From JAGTVG01 sp964389805 (lineage in GTDB: Bacteria > Bacteroidota > Bacteroidia > Cytophagales > Cyclobacteriaceae): a DNA stretch of 59,033 nucleotides. This document shows positions 52,161 through 59,033 of the stretch, one piece after another (position 1 is the stretch's first letter; every line of letters begins with the position of its first letter). The notes beneath the pieces were generated by a model. That model was not told where the DNA came from. It worked only from the letters and a program-made list of their open reading frames with translations, and made no database searches. The position numbers were made by a program, and so were the translations under genes. The stretch is taken from positions 1 to 59,033 of the forward strand of contig CAYMFU010000177.1 in NCBI GenBank assembly GCA_964389805.1, given 5' to 3'.

Positions 52161-53198
52161 CTAAAATTCAGTTCCTGATGACCTGCCAAGGTATGTCATG
52201 GCACATCGGAAACCTATAAAAGCTCTAGCTGTATCTTCATATTCAAAGGCCCTTGTACCGGTCTCGCAGAAATATGCGATATCCTTCCAGGAACCTCCCC
52301 TAATAATCTTTCGGGGTTCATTTTCATCAATATATTGTGGGTTCAAATCCCAAACTAATGGAACAGAGGAAGGATGATAGGCATCAAGACACCATTCTGA
52401 TACATTCCCCGACATTTCAAACAATCCATAATCGTTTGAGAAGAACGAATAAACCGGTGCGGTATAAGCATATCCATCATCGAAATAATTTCCTCTTCCT
52501 GGTTTAAAGTTTGCCAATAAACAACCCTTTGCATTCCTTATATAAGGATTACCCCAGGGATATTTTGCCATATCTCTTCCGCCTCTGGAAGCATATTCCC
52601 ATTCCGCTTCAGTAGGAAGTCGGAAATCCGGCAGGATCCATTCACCCCTGCTTTGACGATAATCATTAAGATAGGCAGTTCGCCACTGACAGAAATATGA
52701 AGCAGCTTGCCAATCGACTCCAACTACGGGATAATTATCGAAAGCGGGATGGGCAAAATAATAGATCATAAGAGGATCGCCCAAATGATGTGTAAAATCT
52801 CTGACCCAAACAGTGGTATCAGGATAAATCTCACGCATAACAAAATCTTCACCCAAAATACTTAGTGAATCTTCAAAAATAGCATATATAAATTGGCGAT
52901 ACTCATTGTTGGTGATTTCAGTATCATCCATGAAGAATCCACCAATTGTAATTTGCTTGTTGAAGTTAATTTGTGTAGCAGCTACATCCTGATCCGCTTG
53001 TCCCATATGAAATGTACCAGCTGGTACGGGCACCATTCCATAAGGCACTGGCATTCCTGTATAATCCCTGCCTGGCACACCTACCAGTTGACCTTTGTCA
53101 TCATAGCCTTTCTTCCCAAATAGTCCACAACCACCGAGAAAAAACAACATGAGAATCAATAAGGGAATTAACCTGGAATTAACACTTAATTTATTCAT
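52161..53198 (-). CDS. gldK: Gliding motility/T9SS lipoprotein GldK
   Basis: A 345-residue lipoprotein. The signal ends in LGGC (Cys24). The body is a formylglycine-generating-enzyme (SUMF1)-like fold, with VPAGTFHMGQ (about 57-66), NEYRQFIYAIF, RLPTEAEWEYASRGGRD, NVSEWCLDAY and KIIRGGSWKD. Like other GldK/PorK proteins it serves as the structural ring subunit under the outer membrane together with GldN. It opens the gldKLMN operon. A -7-like box lies 47 bp upstream, and porP ends 180 bp before it. Confidence 0.94.
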   Translation of the reverse strand: MNKLSVNSRLIPLLILMLFFLGGCGLFGKKGYDDKGQLVGVPGRDYTGMPVPYGMVPVPAGTFHMGQADQDVAATQINFNKQITIGGFFMDDTEITNNEYRQFIYAIFEDSLSILGEDFVMREIYPDTTVWVRDFTHHLGDPLMIYYFAHPAFDNYPVVGVDWQAASYFCQWRTAYLNDYRQSRGEWILPDFRLPTEAEWEYASRGGRDMAKYPWGNPYIRNAKGCLLANFKPGRGNYFDDGYAYTAPVYSFFSNDYGLFEMSGNVSEWCLDAYHPSSVPLVWDLNPQYIDENEPRKIIRGGSWKDIAYFCETGTRAFEYEDTARAFIGFRCAMTYLGRSSGTEF

Positions 53199-53244
53199 AA
53201 CACCTGATTTATTAAGATTCCTAATTTCCTATGTTCTAACGATA

Positions 53245-53252
53245 CAAATATA
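53245..53252 (-). promoter_or_regulatory. Candidate -7 box before gldK
   Basis: TATATTTG on the minus strand matches TAnnTTTG exactly, 47 bp upstream of the gldK ATG. The base pattern 19 nt further up does not give TTTG, so the promoter may need an activator or another sigma factor. It suggests gldK-N can be transcribed apart from porP. Confidence 0.4.
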
Positions 53253-53378
53253 ATTTTATTTTAGAATCGTAATTTTTTGTATTTATGTAACGGATAAAAT
53301 TATTATCTATTTTAAATTAAACTTAAAAATCGTCGTAAAAATTGTATTATATGTTAAAAATACAAAATTTATTTTAGA

Positions 53379-54329
53379 TTAATGCCTGAATCTAGGCGTC
53401 CGAATTATTCGCTTTTCGCCTCCGGAAAGTACTGGTAATGTGTAACTTAAGAGTAGTTCATGGGATGTGGGATTCTTTGCCTCTTGCGCATTGATTATAT
53501 AATCAAATGAATAGCCTAACCTTAACGAATTGTCTTTCAGGAAACTATAACCAATCAAGGCGATCATAGCATCAGACTGCCGGAATGAAAATCCAAACCA
53601 TAATTTTTCACGAAAATAAGCAAGTAGAGAAAGGTCGAACGAATAGGTTGTCAGGTCGGATTTTACAAGAACTGAGGGTCTCAATACGAAATCATAATTG
53701 ATCTCATAATCATATCCTGCTATAAAATATAAATGCGTAACAAGCGCATTAGCTAATGAATCGTTTCCAAAATTAAACTCGCTATGTAATAAGTGACTCG
53801 CACTTAAGCTTAAATAATATTTTTGTGCACGGTAATATATACCAGCAGACAAGTCAGGACGGATCTGTGTCTCTTTCCCCGATTGTCTCAAGGGATCATC
53901 GGGGTCTACCCACCTGTATTGATCAAAGTCAATCGACTGTGATACAACACCCGCACGAACTCCAAAACTTAATTTGGAATTTTTGAATGCGAGGTGATAC
54001 GCATAGGATCCCTGTATTTCTAAATTGTTCAAAGCTCCCAACCGGTCGTTGATGGCATAAAATGCTGCTCCGCTGTTGATCTTGAAAACAGGAATATTTG
54101 CACTGATCAATTGTGTCTGTGGATTGCCAGCTCCATCGAAGGTAGATTCGTAACCCAGCCATTGTGTTCGGTGAATTGCAGAGAATTCCGCGGATCCCGG
54201 GATCCCTGCATATGCAGGATTATAATAAATCTCATTCATCATATATTGACTGAATTGTGGATCCTGTTGCCCGAATGTAACAAATCCAGAGATCAATAAT
54301 AAAAATGATATAAATCCGCGGCGCATCAA
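53379..54329 (-). CDS. PorP/SprF-family T9SS outer membrane protein
   Basis: A 316-residue outer membrane barrel protein. A signal peptide (1-20, ending TFGQ) is followed by the family start QDPQFSQYMMNEIYYNPAYAG (21-41) and HRTQWLGY. Beta strands with alternating residues run to a C-terminal LLLSYTLP strand and a basic tail (PRFRH). PorP/SprF proteins are linked to T9SS function and cargo delivery. Its place directly upstream of gldKLMN on the same strand is the standard porP-porK-L-M-N order, which supports PorP rather than one of the many SprF paralogues. Confidence 0.9.
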   Translation of the reverse strand: MMRRGFISFLLLISGFVTFGQQDPQFSQYMMNEIYYNPAYAGIPGSAEFSAIHRTQWLGYESTFDGAGNPQTQLISANIPVFKINSGAAFYAINDRLGALNNLEIQGSYAYHLAFKNSKLSFGVRAGVVSQSIDFDQYRWVDPDDPLRQSGKETQIRPDLSAGIYYRAQKYYLSLSASHLLHSEFNFGNDSLANALVTHLYFIAGYDYEINYDFVLRPSVLVKSDLTTYSFDLSLLAYFREKLWFGFSFRQSDAMIALIGYSFLKDNSLRLGYSFDYIINAQEAKNPTSHELLLSYTLPVLSGGEKRIIRTPRFRH

Positions 54330-54358
54330 ATCAAAAACAAATTACTTTATAAAAAAGT

Positions 54359-54377
54359 TTAGTAATTATGTTACTAA
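54359..54377. promoter_or_regulatory. Palindrome upstream of porP
   Basis: TTAGTAA-ttatg-TTACTAA is a perfect 7-bp inverted repeat with a 5-nt centre, 30 bp before the porP start. It is a fair candidate for binding of a dimeric regulator of T9SS genes. The rest of this 108-bp spacer is AT-rich with no clear -33/-7 pair. Confidence 0.45.
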
Positions 54378-54437
54378 TTTATAACAAAAACAATAGAAAG
54401 TAAAAAATCTTTGATTCGTGCAAATTGAAATCGAGGA

Positions 54438-55211
54438 TTAATCTAATCCATTTGCCTTCCTGATATACATTTCCAAAGCTCCAGTCATGCTTGGGGCACT
54501 CGGATGTGGGGCCTGGATATCAAGAATCAATCCGGCATCCTTTACAGCTTTTGCTGTTGTCGGGCCGAAAGCCGCAATCCTGGTATTGTTCTGCTTAAAT
54601 TCCGGGAAATTGTGGAACAATGATGTTATGCCTGATGGGCTGAAGAAAGCGATAATATCATAATTAACTTCAGCAAGATCAGATAAATCACTGGCAATGG
54701 TCCTGTATATCACAGCTTCTGAAAAATCATATTCATTTTCATTCAGGAAATTTGGAATATCATTTTTACGGATGTTACTACATGGAAATAGAAATTTTTC
54801 GTTTTTATGTTTCTTCAATATCTCTATTAAGTCCATGGCGGTTTTAGAGCCCGTAAAAATCTTCCTCTTACGTATAACAATATACTTTTGAAGATAATTT
54901 GAAGTTTGTTCAGAAATACAAAAGTATTTCATGTCTGCAGGCATTTCAACCTTCATCTGAGAAGCAAGATCGAATAAATGATCTACTGCATTTCGACTTG
55001 TAAAAATGATGGCAGAATGATTTAAAATATCAATTTTCTGGGATCTGAATTCTTTAAGCGATACAGGCTCAATCTGGATAAATGGTCTGAAATCAATTTT
55101 AATATCATATTTTGACTTCAGATTATCATATGGAGAATGGCCATTATGTGGCTCAGGTTGTGAAACTAATATACTCTTTACTTTTTGTAATCTCTCCTTT
55201 TCTAACATCAT
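54438..55211 (-). CDS. hemD: Uroporphyrinogen-III synthase
   Basis: A 257-residue protein with the two alternating domains of HemD: ILVSQPEPHNGHSPYDNL at the start, HSAIIFTSRNAVDHLF (about 65-80), FLFPCSNIRKNDIPNFL (about 144-160), DIIAFFSPSGITSLFHNFPEF (about 190-210) and AAFGPTTAKAVKDAGL (about 217-232). It closes and flips ring D of the tetrapyrrole in haem synthesis. Sequence conservation of this enzyme is low in general, but the Ser/Thr-Gly patterns fit. It follows the DUF4271 gene by 32 bp, a known neighbour in Bacteroidota. Confidence 0.88.
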   Translation of the reverse strand: MMLEKERLQKVKSILVSQPEPHNGHSPYDNLKSKYDIKIDFRPFIQIEPVSLKEFRSQKIDILNHSAIIFTSRNAVDHLFDLASQMKVEMPADMKYFCISEQTSNYLQKYIVIRKRKIFTGSKTAMDLIEILKKHKNEKFLFPCSNIRKNDIPNFLNENEYDFSEAVIYRTIASDLSDLAEVNYDIIAFFSPSGITSLFHNFPEFKQNNTRIAAFGPTTAKAVKDAGLILDIQAPHPSAPSMTGALEMYIRKANGLD

Positions 55212-55243
55212 GGCTTTACCTATCTAATTTTGTTTTTAAAATT

Positions 55244-56470
55244 CTACACGACATTGTGTATTAGATTCGATTTAAGCAAAAACTTTAATCCTACTATAAC
55301 AGGTAATAATTCAGCACTGCAAAGGTAAGCAAATAAATATAATTTTGTATAGTTTGAAGAATTCAAAAATTTCAAATACAGGATAGCAGCTCGTATTATA
55401 CTAATAATTACTATGCTATATATTATTATATATGTGAACAAATCAAGGCCAATCTGGATGACAAATAATGAGAGTACCAACAACAAAAAAATAACTAAGC
55501 TATAGAAATTAGTGATCCTTAAGAACTCAAATGTATGGATAGTTCCAACTTCCCTCATTTTGAACAGGTCACTGGATAATGAAATTAAAATAAAACGGAG
55601 CATGAACCAGCCTAAGAAAAAAAGGGAAAGCCAAAGCCACTTGGTAAATAAACCACCGACCGTTGTCAAAGTATCTCTATTGTCAGGTAGACCGAATTGA
55701 TAGATGGCTATTACGATAAAAAATGAAAGTACAATTGACAGAACAATTATAAAAACAAGGTCAATCCTGGTTATCTTTTTTGACCGGTTAAGGAACTCAT
55801 CGGTACTCGCCCTGATGAATGAATTAATAATATTATAATAATCATTGAAAACGCGGCTGCCAATGTTTACAAGTACCACATACAGAATCAATATTATGAT
55901 CATTCCAATTTTCATGAAATCCCATATAGGCCCCCTGTCAAGTGGAAGAATAGATAAATGATCCATTTTGCTTAACAATGACCGGTTCTTATCAGAATAT
56001 GAAACAATGCTTGTTTCTATATCATGAATTCCATCTGCTGAAGAAAGTGATACTAACAACTTTCGTGGTCCATATATTCTTGCCAGGCTATCGATGGAAA
56101 GAACAACTGAACAAGGCTCAGTGGCGTTATACACCAGTTTATTATTAATAAACAAGGCAGCCTTATTGTTGAAACTTAGTAAAATGCCATTTTCCCGGTA
56201 TTCATCCGGAATAATTACAACAAATACATTTTTTAATCTTGGATTAATTGTTTCGATATATGGAACAAGTGCATTTTCCTCCTCAGAAAAGATCTTCCAT
56301 TCATTCTTCAGGTCCTTTACTTTATAATGGAAGGGCCCATTTTGTGCATAGGCCTCCATAATTCCAAAAAGAAGAATCAGAATGATAAAAGTTACTAAAT
56401 TTTTAATCCGGAAATATGCCACCTGAATTTTGTTTATATACAAAAATATGAAATCAATCTTAGTGTACAT
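55244..56470 (-). CDS. DUF4271 integral membrane protein
   Basis: A 408-residue protein. I start it at ATG 56470 (the TTG at 56542 would reach back into the upstream gene). An N-terminal hydrophobic helix (about 24-43, ending AYAQ) is followed by a 140-residue periplasmic domain of mixed strands (about 45-180) and then about seven membrane helices in the C-terminal half (LSIVLSFFIVIAIYQFGL, LWLSLFFLGWFMLRFILISL and others). It matches DUF4271, found in Bacteroidota next to hemD. Function is unknown; I would not infer one beyond envelope location. Confidence 0.85.
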   Translation of the reverse strand: MYTKIDFIFLYINKIQVAYFRIKNLVTFIILILLFGIMEAYAQNGPFHYKVKDLKNEWKIFSEEENALVPYIETINPRLKNVFVVIIPDEYRENGILLSFNNKAALFINNKLVYNATEPCSVVLSIDSLARIYGPRKLLVSLSSADGIHDIETSIVSYSDKNRSLLSKMDHLSILPLDRGPIWDFMKIGMIIILILYVVLVNIGSRVFNDYYNIINSFIRASTDEFLNRSKKITRIDLVFIIVLSIVLSFFIVIAIYQFGLPDNRDTLTTVGGLFTKWLWLSLFFLGWFMLRFILISLSSDLFKMREVGTIHTFEFLRITNFYSLVIFLLLVLSLFVIQIGLDLFTYIIIYSIVIISIIRAAILYLKFLNSSNYTKLYLFAYLCSAELLPVIVGLKFLLKSNLIHNVV

Positions 56471-56519
56471 GATAATCCTGCTATATAATTTGATTGTTCT
56501 TTTATTGTTTATACTCAAA

Positions 56520-58265
56520 TCAGAATCTTCCGGTATATCCAATATGTATTTTTGAATACCTTATACTGAAGGGTTGATCATTTGACCTGCCGACTGCATA
56601 GATCACATTTAATAAACCTGCTCCGGTCGAAATACTGATTCCGGCCCCTACTCCTATGGGATAATCTTTATAAGACTCATTATTGATATCATTACCAAGA
56701 TAAGATCCATCAAAAAAAACCACCAATTGTGATTCATTCTCAAACAAATACCGATATTCCAATGTCCCAATAATGTAATGTGAGGCATAAAAGAACATTT
56801 CGTTAAAACCTCTGATGGTATTTAATCCTCCAAGTCTGAAAAGGTCATTCATAAATAGTTGATCTCCATCCATGTATCCACCTGAAAATTTTGCATATAA
56901 AATATTCCTAGGCCGGAGGCTGAAGTATTTGTTAATCCAGAATCGTGTCATCCATTGTAAACCTTGATCGGGGATATCAGAATAATAATCCTTATCGATA
57001 TAAGCATTTTTAATAATATATTTATTTCCTATATCCACATCTATTTTAATATTCCAACCATTTGTTGGAAAAATAGGGTGATCCAGAGAATTATATCTGT
57101 ACAGCAAGCCATAATAATTTAAATTATAGTCAGCATATATTGGTCCTTCCGAAATACTTATCGTATCTGTTGCAAGCAGGCGAGAGACTTCGCGCCGGTA
57201 GTTAATCCCAATTCTTCCCTTTGAATGGTTATTATAAAACATATTCAATCCAAGATTTCTGGTAAGAAATGTAGTGTCCTGCTTGTAAAGATTAAAAGCA
57301 AATCCAAAATCAATAGGGAAACGAAAAAGACTAGGATGATCATAAACCAGATCTAACTCCTGAGATTGAACATTTACCCTCTGCCAGTTTAATTCCAATC
57401 GCTTTCCACTCCTAAACAAGTTTTCTAATTTAAGGTATACCTGACCGGTTACCAGAAGTTTTCCAGTTTCGTTTTCGTTAGGGAGAAATCCGATAATGCC
57501 ATCAAAGGCACTCGCTTTCCGATCGGCAAGATCTAAAGATACCCGGCATTCCTCATTGGCAAAATAAACAACAGGTACATCCTCCATGGATAAATATGGC
57601 AGGACATTGATCAGGTCAGGTATGTTGTCAATTTTACGCTGGTCATAAGCAGATCCAGGCTTTATCTTTAAATAAGCGCTCAGGAATCCTGGCTTGATCT
57701 TATTTTTACCAACCAGATCCAGACTGTCAAACAAGATGTAGGGACCGGTATCGTAATCCACTTCAGCTGATACCTGGTTGTTTATTACCTCCAGAGCCCT
57801 AAGTTGTATGCTTGCAAATGGGTATCCAGTATTCTCCGAATGTTGGATAACTTTTTCAAAGAACCTCGAAACTTTTCTGAAGTTTACGATCTCCTGATTA
57901 AAAAAATTTGCCTTGTATCCCGTTTTAGATAACAACTGATCTGGTAAATTCCCTTGTGTCATAGTGGCCCATTCAAACCTTTCCCCTAATTCAAAATGGA
58001 CCTTCGTAATAACAGAATCCACATTCTCTAGTTCATAATTTGCCAATAGGTATCCATTTTCATACACTTGATACATCCATTGATTTAATGTTCCCACATT
58101 GCTGACATCCTCTCTTAAAACAACCAGAAGATTTAATTCAACTAGTTTTTTCCTGTCTGGTTCAGAAATTGATATCTTAAAATCACCAGCTTGCTGACCG
58201 ATAACTTGTGATATCCCTGTCATAAACAATAATAAAATGAAGTATAGTATTTTTATTATCCGCAC
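56520..58265 (-). CDS. BamA/TamA-family outer membrane protein
   Basis: A 581-residue outer membrane protein of the Omp85/BamA-TamA superfamily. It starts with GTG at 58265. A signal peptide (1-24, ending QVIGQQ) is followed by about 230 residues of POTRA-like alpha/beta modules (FDSLDLVGKNKIKPGFLSAYLKIKPGSAYDQRKI fits one), then a barrel with FRLGGLNTIRGFNEMFFYASHYIIGTLEYRYLFENES near 490-530 and the C-terminal strand IRYSKIHIGYTGRF ending in Phe. The RGF motif of the last loop is present. BamA itself usually has five POTRA domains, so this shorter protein is a paralogue of unknown client. Confidence 0.85.
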   Translation of the reverse strand: MRIIKILYFILLLFMTGISQVIGQQAGDFKISISEPDRKKLVELNLLVVLREDVSNVGTLNQWMYQVYENGYLLANYELENVDSVITKVHFELGERFEWATMTQGNLPDQLLSKTGYKANFFNQEIVNFRKVSRFFEKVIQHSENTGYPFASIQLRALEVINNQVSAEVDYDTGPYILFDSLDLVGKNKIKPGFLSAYLKIKPGSAYDQRKIDNIPDLINVLPYLSMEDVPVVYFANEECRVSLDLADRKASAFDGIIGFLPNENETGKLLVTGQVYLKLENLFRSGKRLELNWQRVNVQSQELDLVYDHPSLFRFPIDFGFAFNLYKQDTTFLTRNLGLNMFYNNHSKGRIGINYRREVSRLLATDTISISEGPIYADYNLNYYGLLYRYNSLDHPIFPTNGWNIKIDVDIGNKYIIKNAYIDKDYYSDIPDQGLQWMTRFWINKYFSLRPRNILYAKFSGGYMDGDQLFMNDLFRLGGLNTIRGFNEMFFYASHYIIGTLEYRYLFENESQLVVFFDGSYLGNDINNESYKDYPIGVGAGISISTGAGLLNVIYAVGRSNDQPFSIRYSKIHIGYTGRF

Positions 58266-58297
58266 TAGAGGCTTATTTTATGTAAAAATATCCAAAA

Positions 58298-59033
58298 TTG
58301 GCAGGAATTTATCTTCATATCCCATTATGTAAGCAGGCATGTTACTACTGTGACTTCCATTTCAGCACTTACTTTGGTTTAAAAGATGGCATTGTCAATG
58401 CACTGAATAAAGAACTAATACTACAGAAATCCTACCTGGGTACTGAAAAAATTGACACCATTTATTTTGGTGGTGGTACACCTACGGTTTTAGCAATTGG
58501 CGAACTGGAAGGCTTGATTGATACCATTTTTAAAACATATAAGGTTATTCGAGATCCTGAAATAACTATTGAAGCAAATCCCGATGACCTGATTATCTCT
58601 AAATCAAAGGAACTGAAATCTGCTGGATTTAATCGATTGAGTATCGGGATCCAGTCATTTGATGACAATACGCTTAAATACTTGAACAGGGTCCATGACT
58701 CAAAGGATAGCATCAATGCAATTAGAAATGCTGAACATGCAGGATTTAAAAATATAAATCTGGACTTGATCTTTGCCTTCCGTGAAAACCATATGGATAT
58801 TTTAAAAGAAGATATTGACAGGATGGTTCAAATACAACCTCAGCATATATCAACTTATAGCTTGACAGTTGAGAAAAACACAGTATTTGGGAATTGGAAA
58901 AGGAAAGGAAAAATTGGTATCGTTTCCAGTGATAACTCTGCTCATGAATTCGAGTATATTATGGAAACTCTTGGAATAAACGGATACCAGCAATATGAAG
59001 TGTCAAATTTTTCGAAACCAGGATTTATTTCCA
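58298..59033 (+). CDS. hemW: HemW-type radical SAM protein, 5' part
   Basis: The first 245 codons of a radical-SAM protein that runs off the window edge. The N-terminus AGIYLHIPLCKQACYYCDFHF carries the CxxxCxxC cluster motif (C-KQA-C-YY-C) followed by DF, typical of HemW, not the oxygen-independent coproporphyrinogen oxidase HemN. Further marks are DTIYFGGGTPTVL, EITIEANPDDL, RLSIGIQSFDDNTLKYLNRVHD and NINLDLIFAFR. HemW delivers haem to membrane proteins such as respiratory oxidases. The start is TTG at 58298, the only usable codon after the in-frame stop at 58283. It is divergent from the BamA/TamA-like gene with a 32-bp spacer. Confidence 0.9.
   Translation, partial: MAGIYLHIPLCKQACYYCDFHFSTYFGLKDGIVNALNKELILQKSYLGTEKIDTIYFGGGTPTVLAIGELEGLIDTIFKTYKVIRDPEITIEANPDDLIISKSKELKSAGFNRLSIGIQSFDDNTLKYLNRVHDSKDSINAIRNAEHAGFKNINLDLIFAFRENHMDILKEDIDRMVQIQPQHISTYSLTVEKNTVFGNWKRKGKIGIVSSDNSAHEFEYIMETLGINGYQQYEVSNFSKPGFIS

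Noticed and set aside
52161..53198. Formylglycine-generating (sulfatase-activating) enzyme
   Set aside because: The fold is shared, but the lipoprotein signal and the gldKLMN context identify GldK; there is no sulfatase gene nearby.

Overview
The window is chromosomal DNA of a member of the Bacteroidota. Three things show this. It carries most of a type IX secretion (T9SS)/gliding apparatus: PorP/SprF, GldK, GldL, GldM, GldN, a PorW/SprE-type lipoprotein and a PorE-type lipoprotein. The best promoters have the Bacteroidota form TTTG-N19-TAnnTTTG, seen before tRNA-Phe and before a porin. Gene families and neighbourhoods are also typical: AtpB with a signal peptide, the dksA-like/scpB/rluB run, GGGP synthase, and DUF4271 beside hemD. 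The DNA is AT-rich, densely coded, and shows no insertion sequence, prophage or CRISPR. No gene-free stretch exceeds 300 bp. A member of Bacteroidia or a related class is likely, but the genus cannot be told from this sequence.

Layout. 1-3.5 kb: end of panD, an LPG-synthase-like membrane protein, heptose-1-P adenylyltransferase, a YugP-type metalloprotease and an acyl-CoA dehydrogenase. 3.5-6.1 kb: an AraC-family regulator with three repeated TTTTACAA boxes upstream, converging on a tightly overlapped minus-strand operon (holin-X-like protein, small membrane protein, GGGP synthase). 6.2-13.2 kb: a phosphate block with a Na/Pi cotransporter, a PiT-PhoU fusion, a Na/Pi-PhoU fusion and a phosphate-porin-like protein. 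A TTAACA/GTTAAC regulatory candidate sits in the divergent spacer. 13.2-20.6 kb (minus): M20 amidohydrolase, SPOR-like lipoprotein, SecA, a THUMP-like methyltransferase and aspartate-semialdehyde dehydrogenase. 20.7-28.4 kb: a lamin-tail secreted protein, an asparaginase with an (SQ)10 tract, a DksA-like protein, ScpB, RluB, then a secreted dual-thioredoxin protein and a secreted RraA-like protein. 28.4-34.9 kb: tRNA-Phe with its own promoter and terminator, an HdrC/HdrB-like Fe-S pair, a small conserved protein, PorE and PurM.

35-42 kb (minus): an operon of M23 peptidase, bactofilin, AtpZ-like, AtpI-like and atpB-E-F-H-A-G. atpD and atpC are absent from the window, and a strong hairpin separates atpE from atpF. 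42-48.7 kb (plus): porW, a class A PBP and uvrC. 48.8-58.3 kb (minus): gldN, gldM, gldL, gldK, porP, hemD, DUF4271 and a BamA/TamA-like protein. The window closes inside a divergent hemW.

How the parts connect: the envelope dominates. PorP, GldK-N, PorE and PorW together supply much of the T9SS trans-envelope complex and motor. PorW is coupled to a peptidoglycan synthase, and PorE follows electron-transfer genes. The lamin-tail protein is a plausible T9SS cargo. No clearly new multi-gene system is evident. The items most worth a second look are the GGGP-synthase/holin-X operon, the secreted thioredoxin/RraA pair, the atpE-atpF stem-loop, the phosphate-block regulatory repeats, the G9 tract in PiT, the acidic Trp-rich segments in GldN and PorE, and the AraC-upstream box array.
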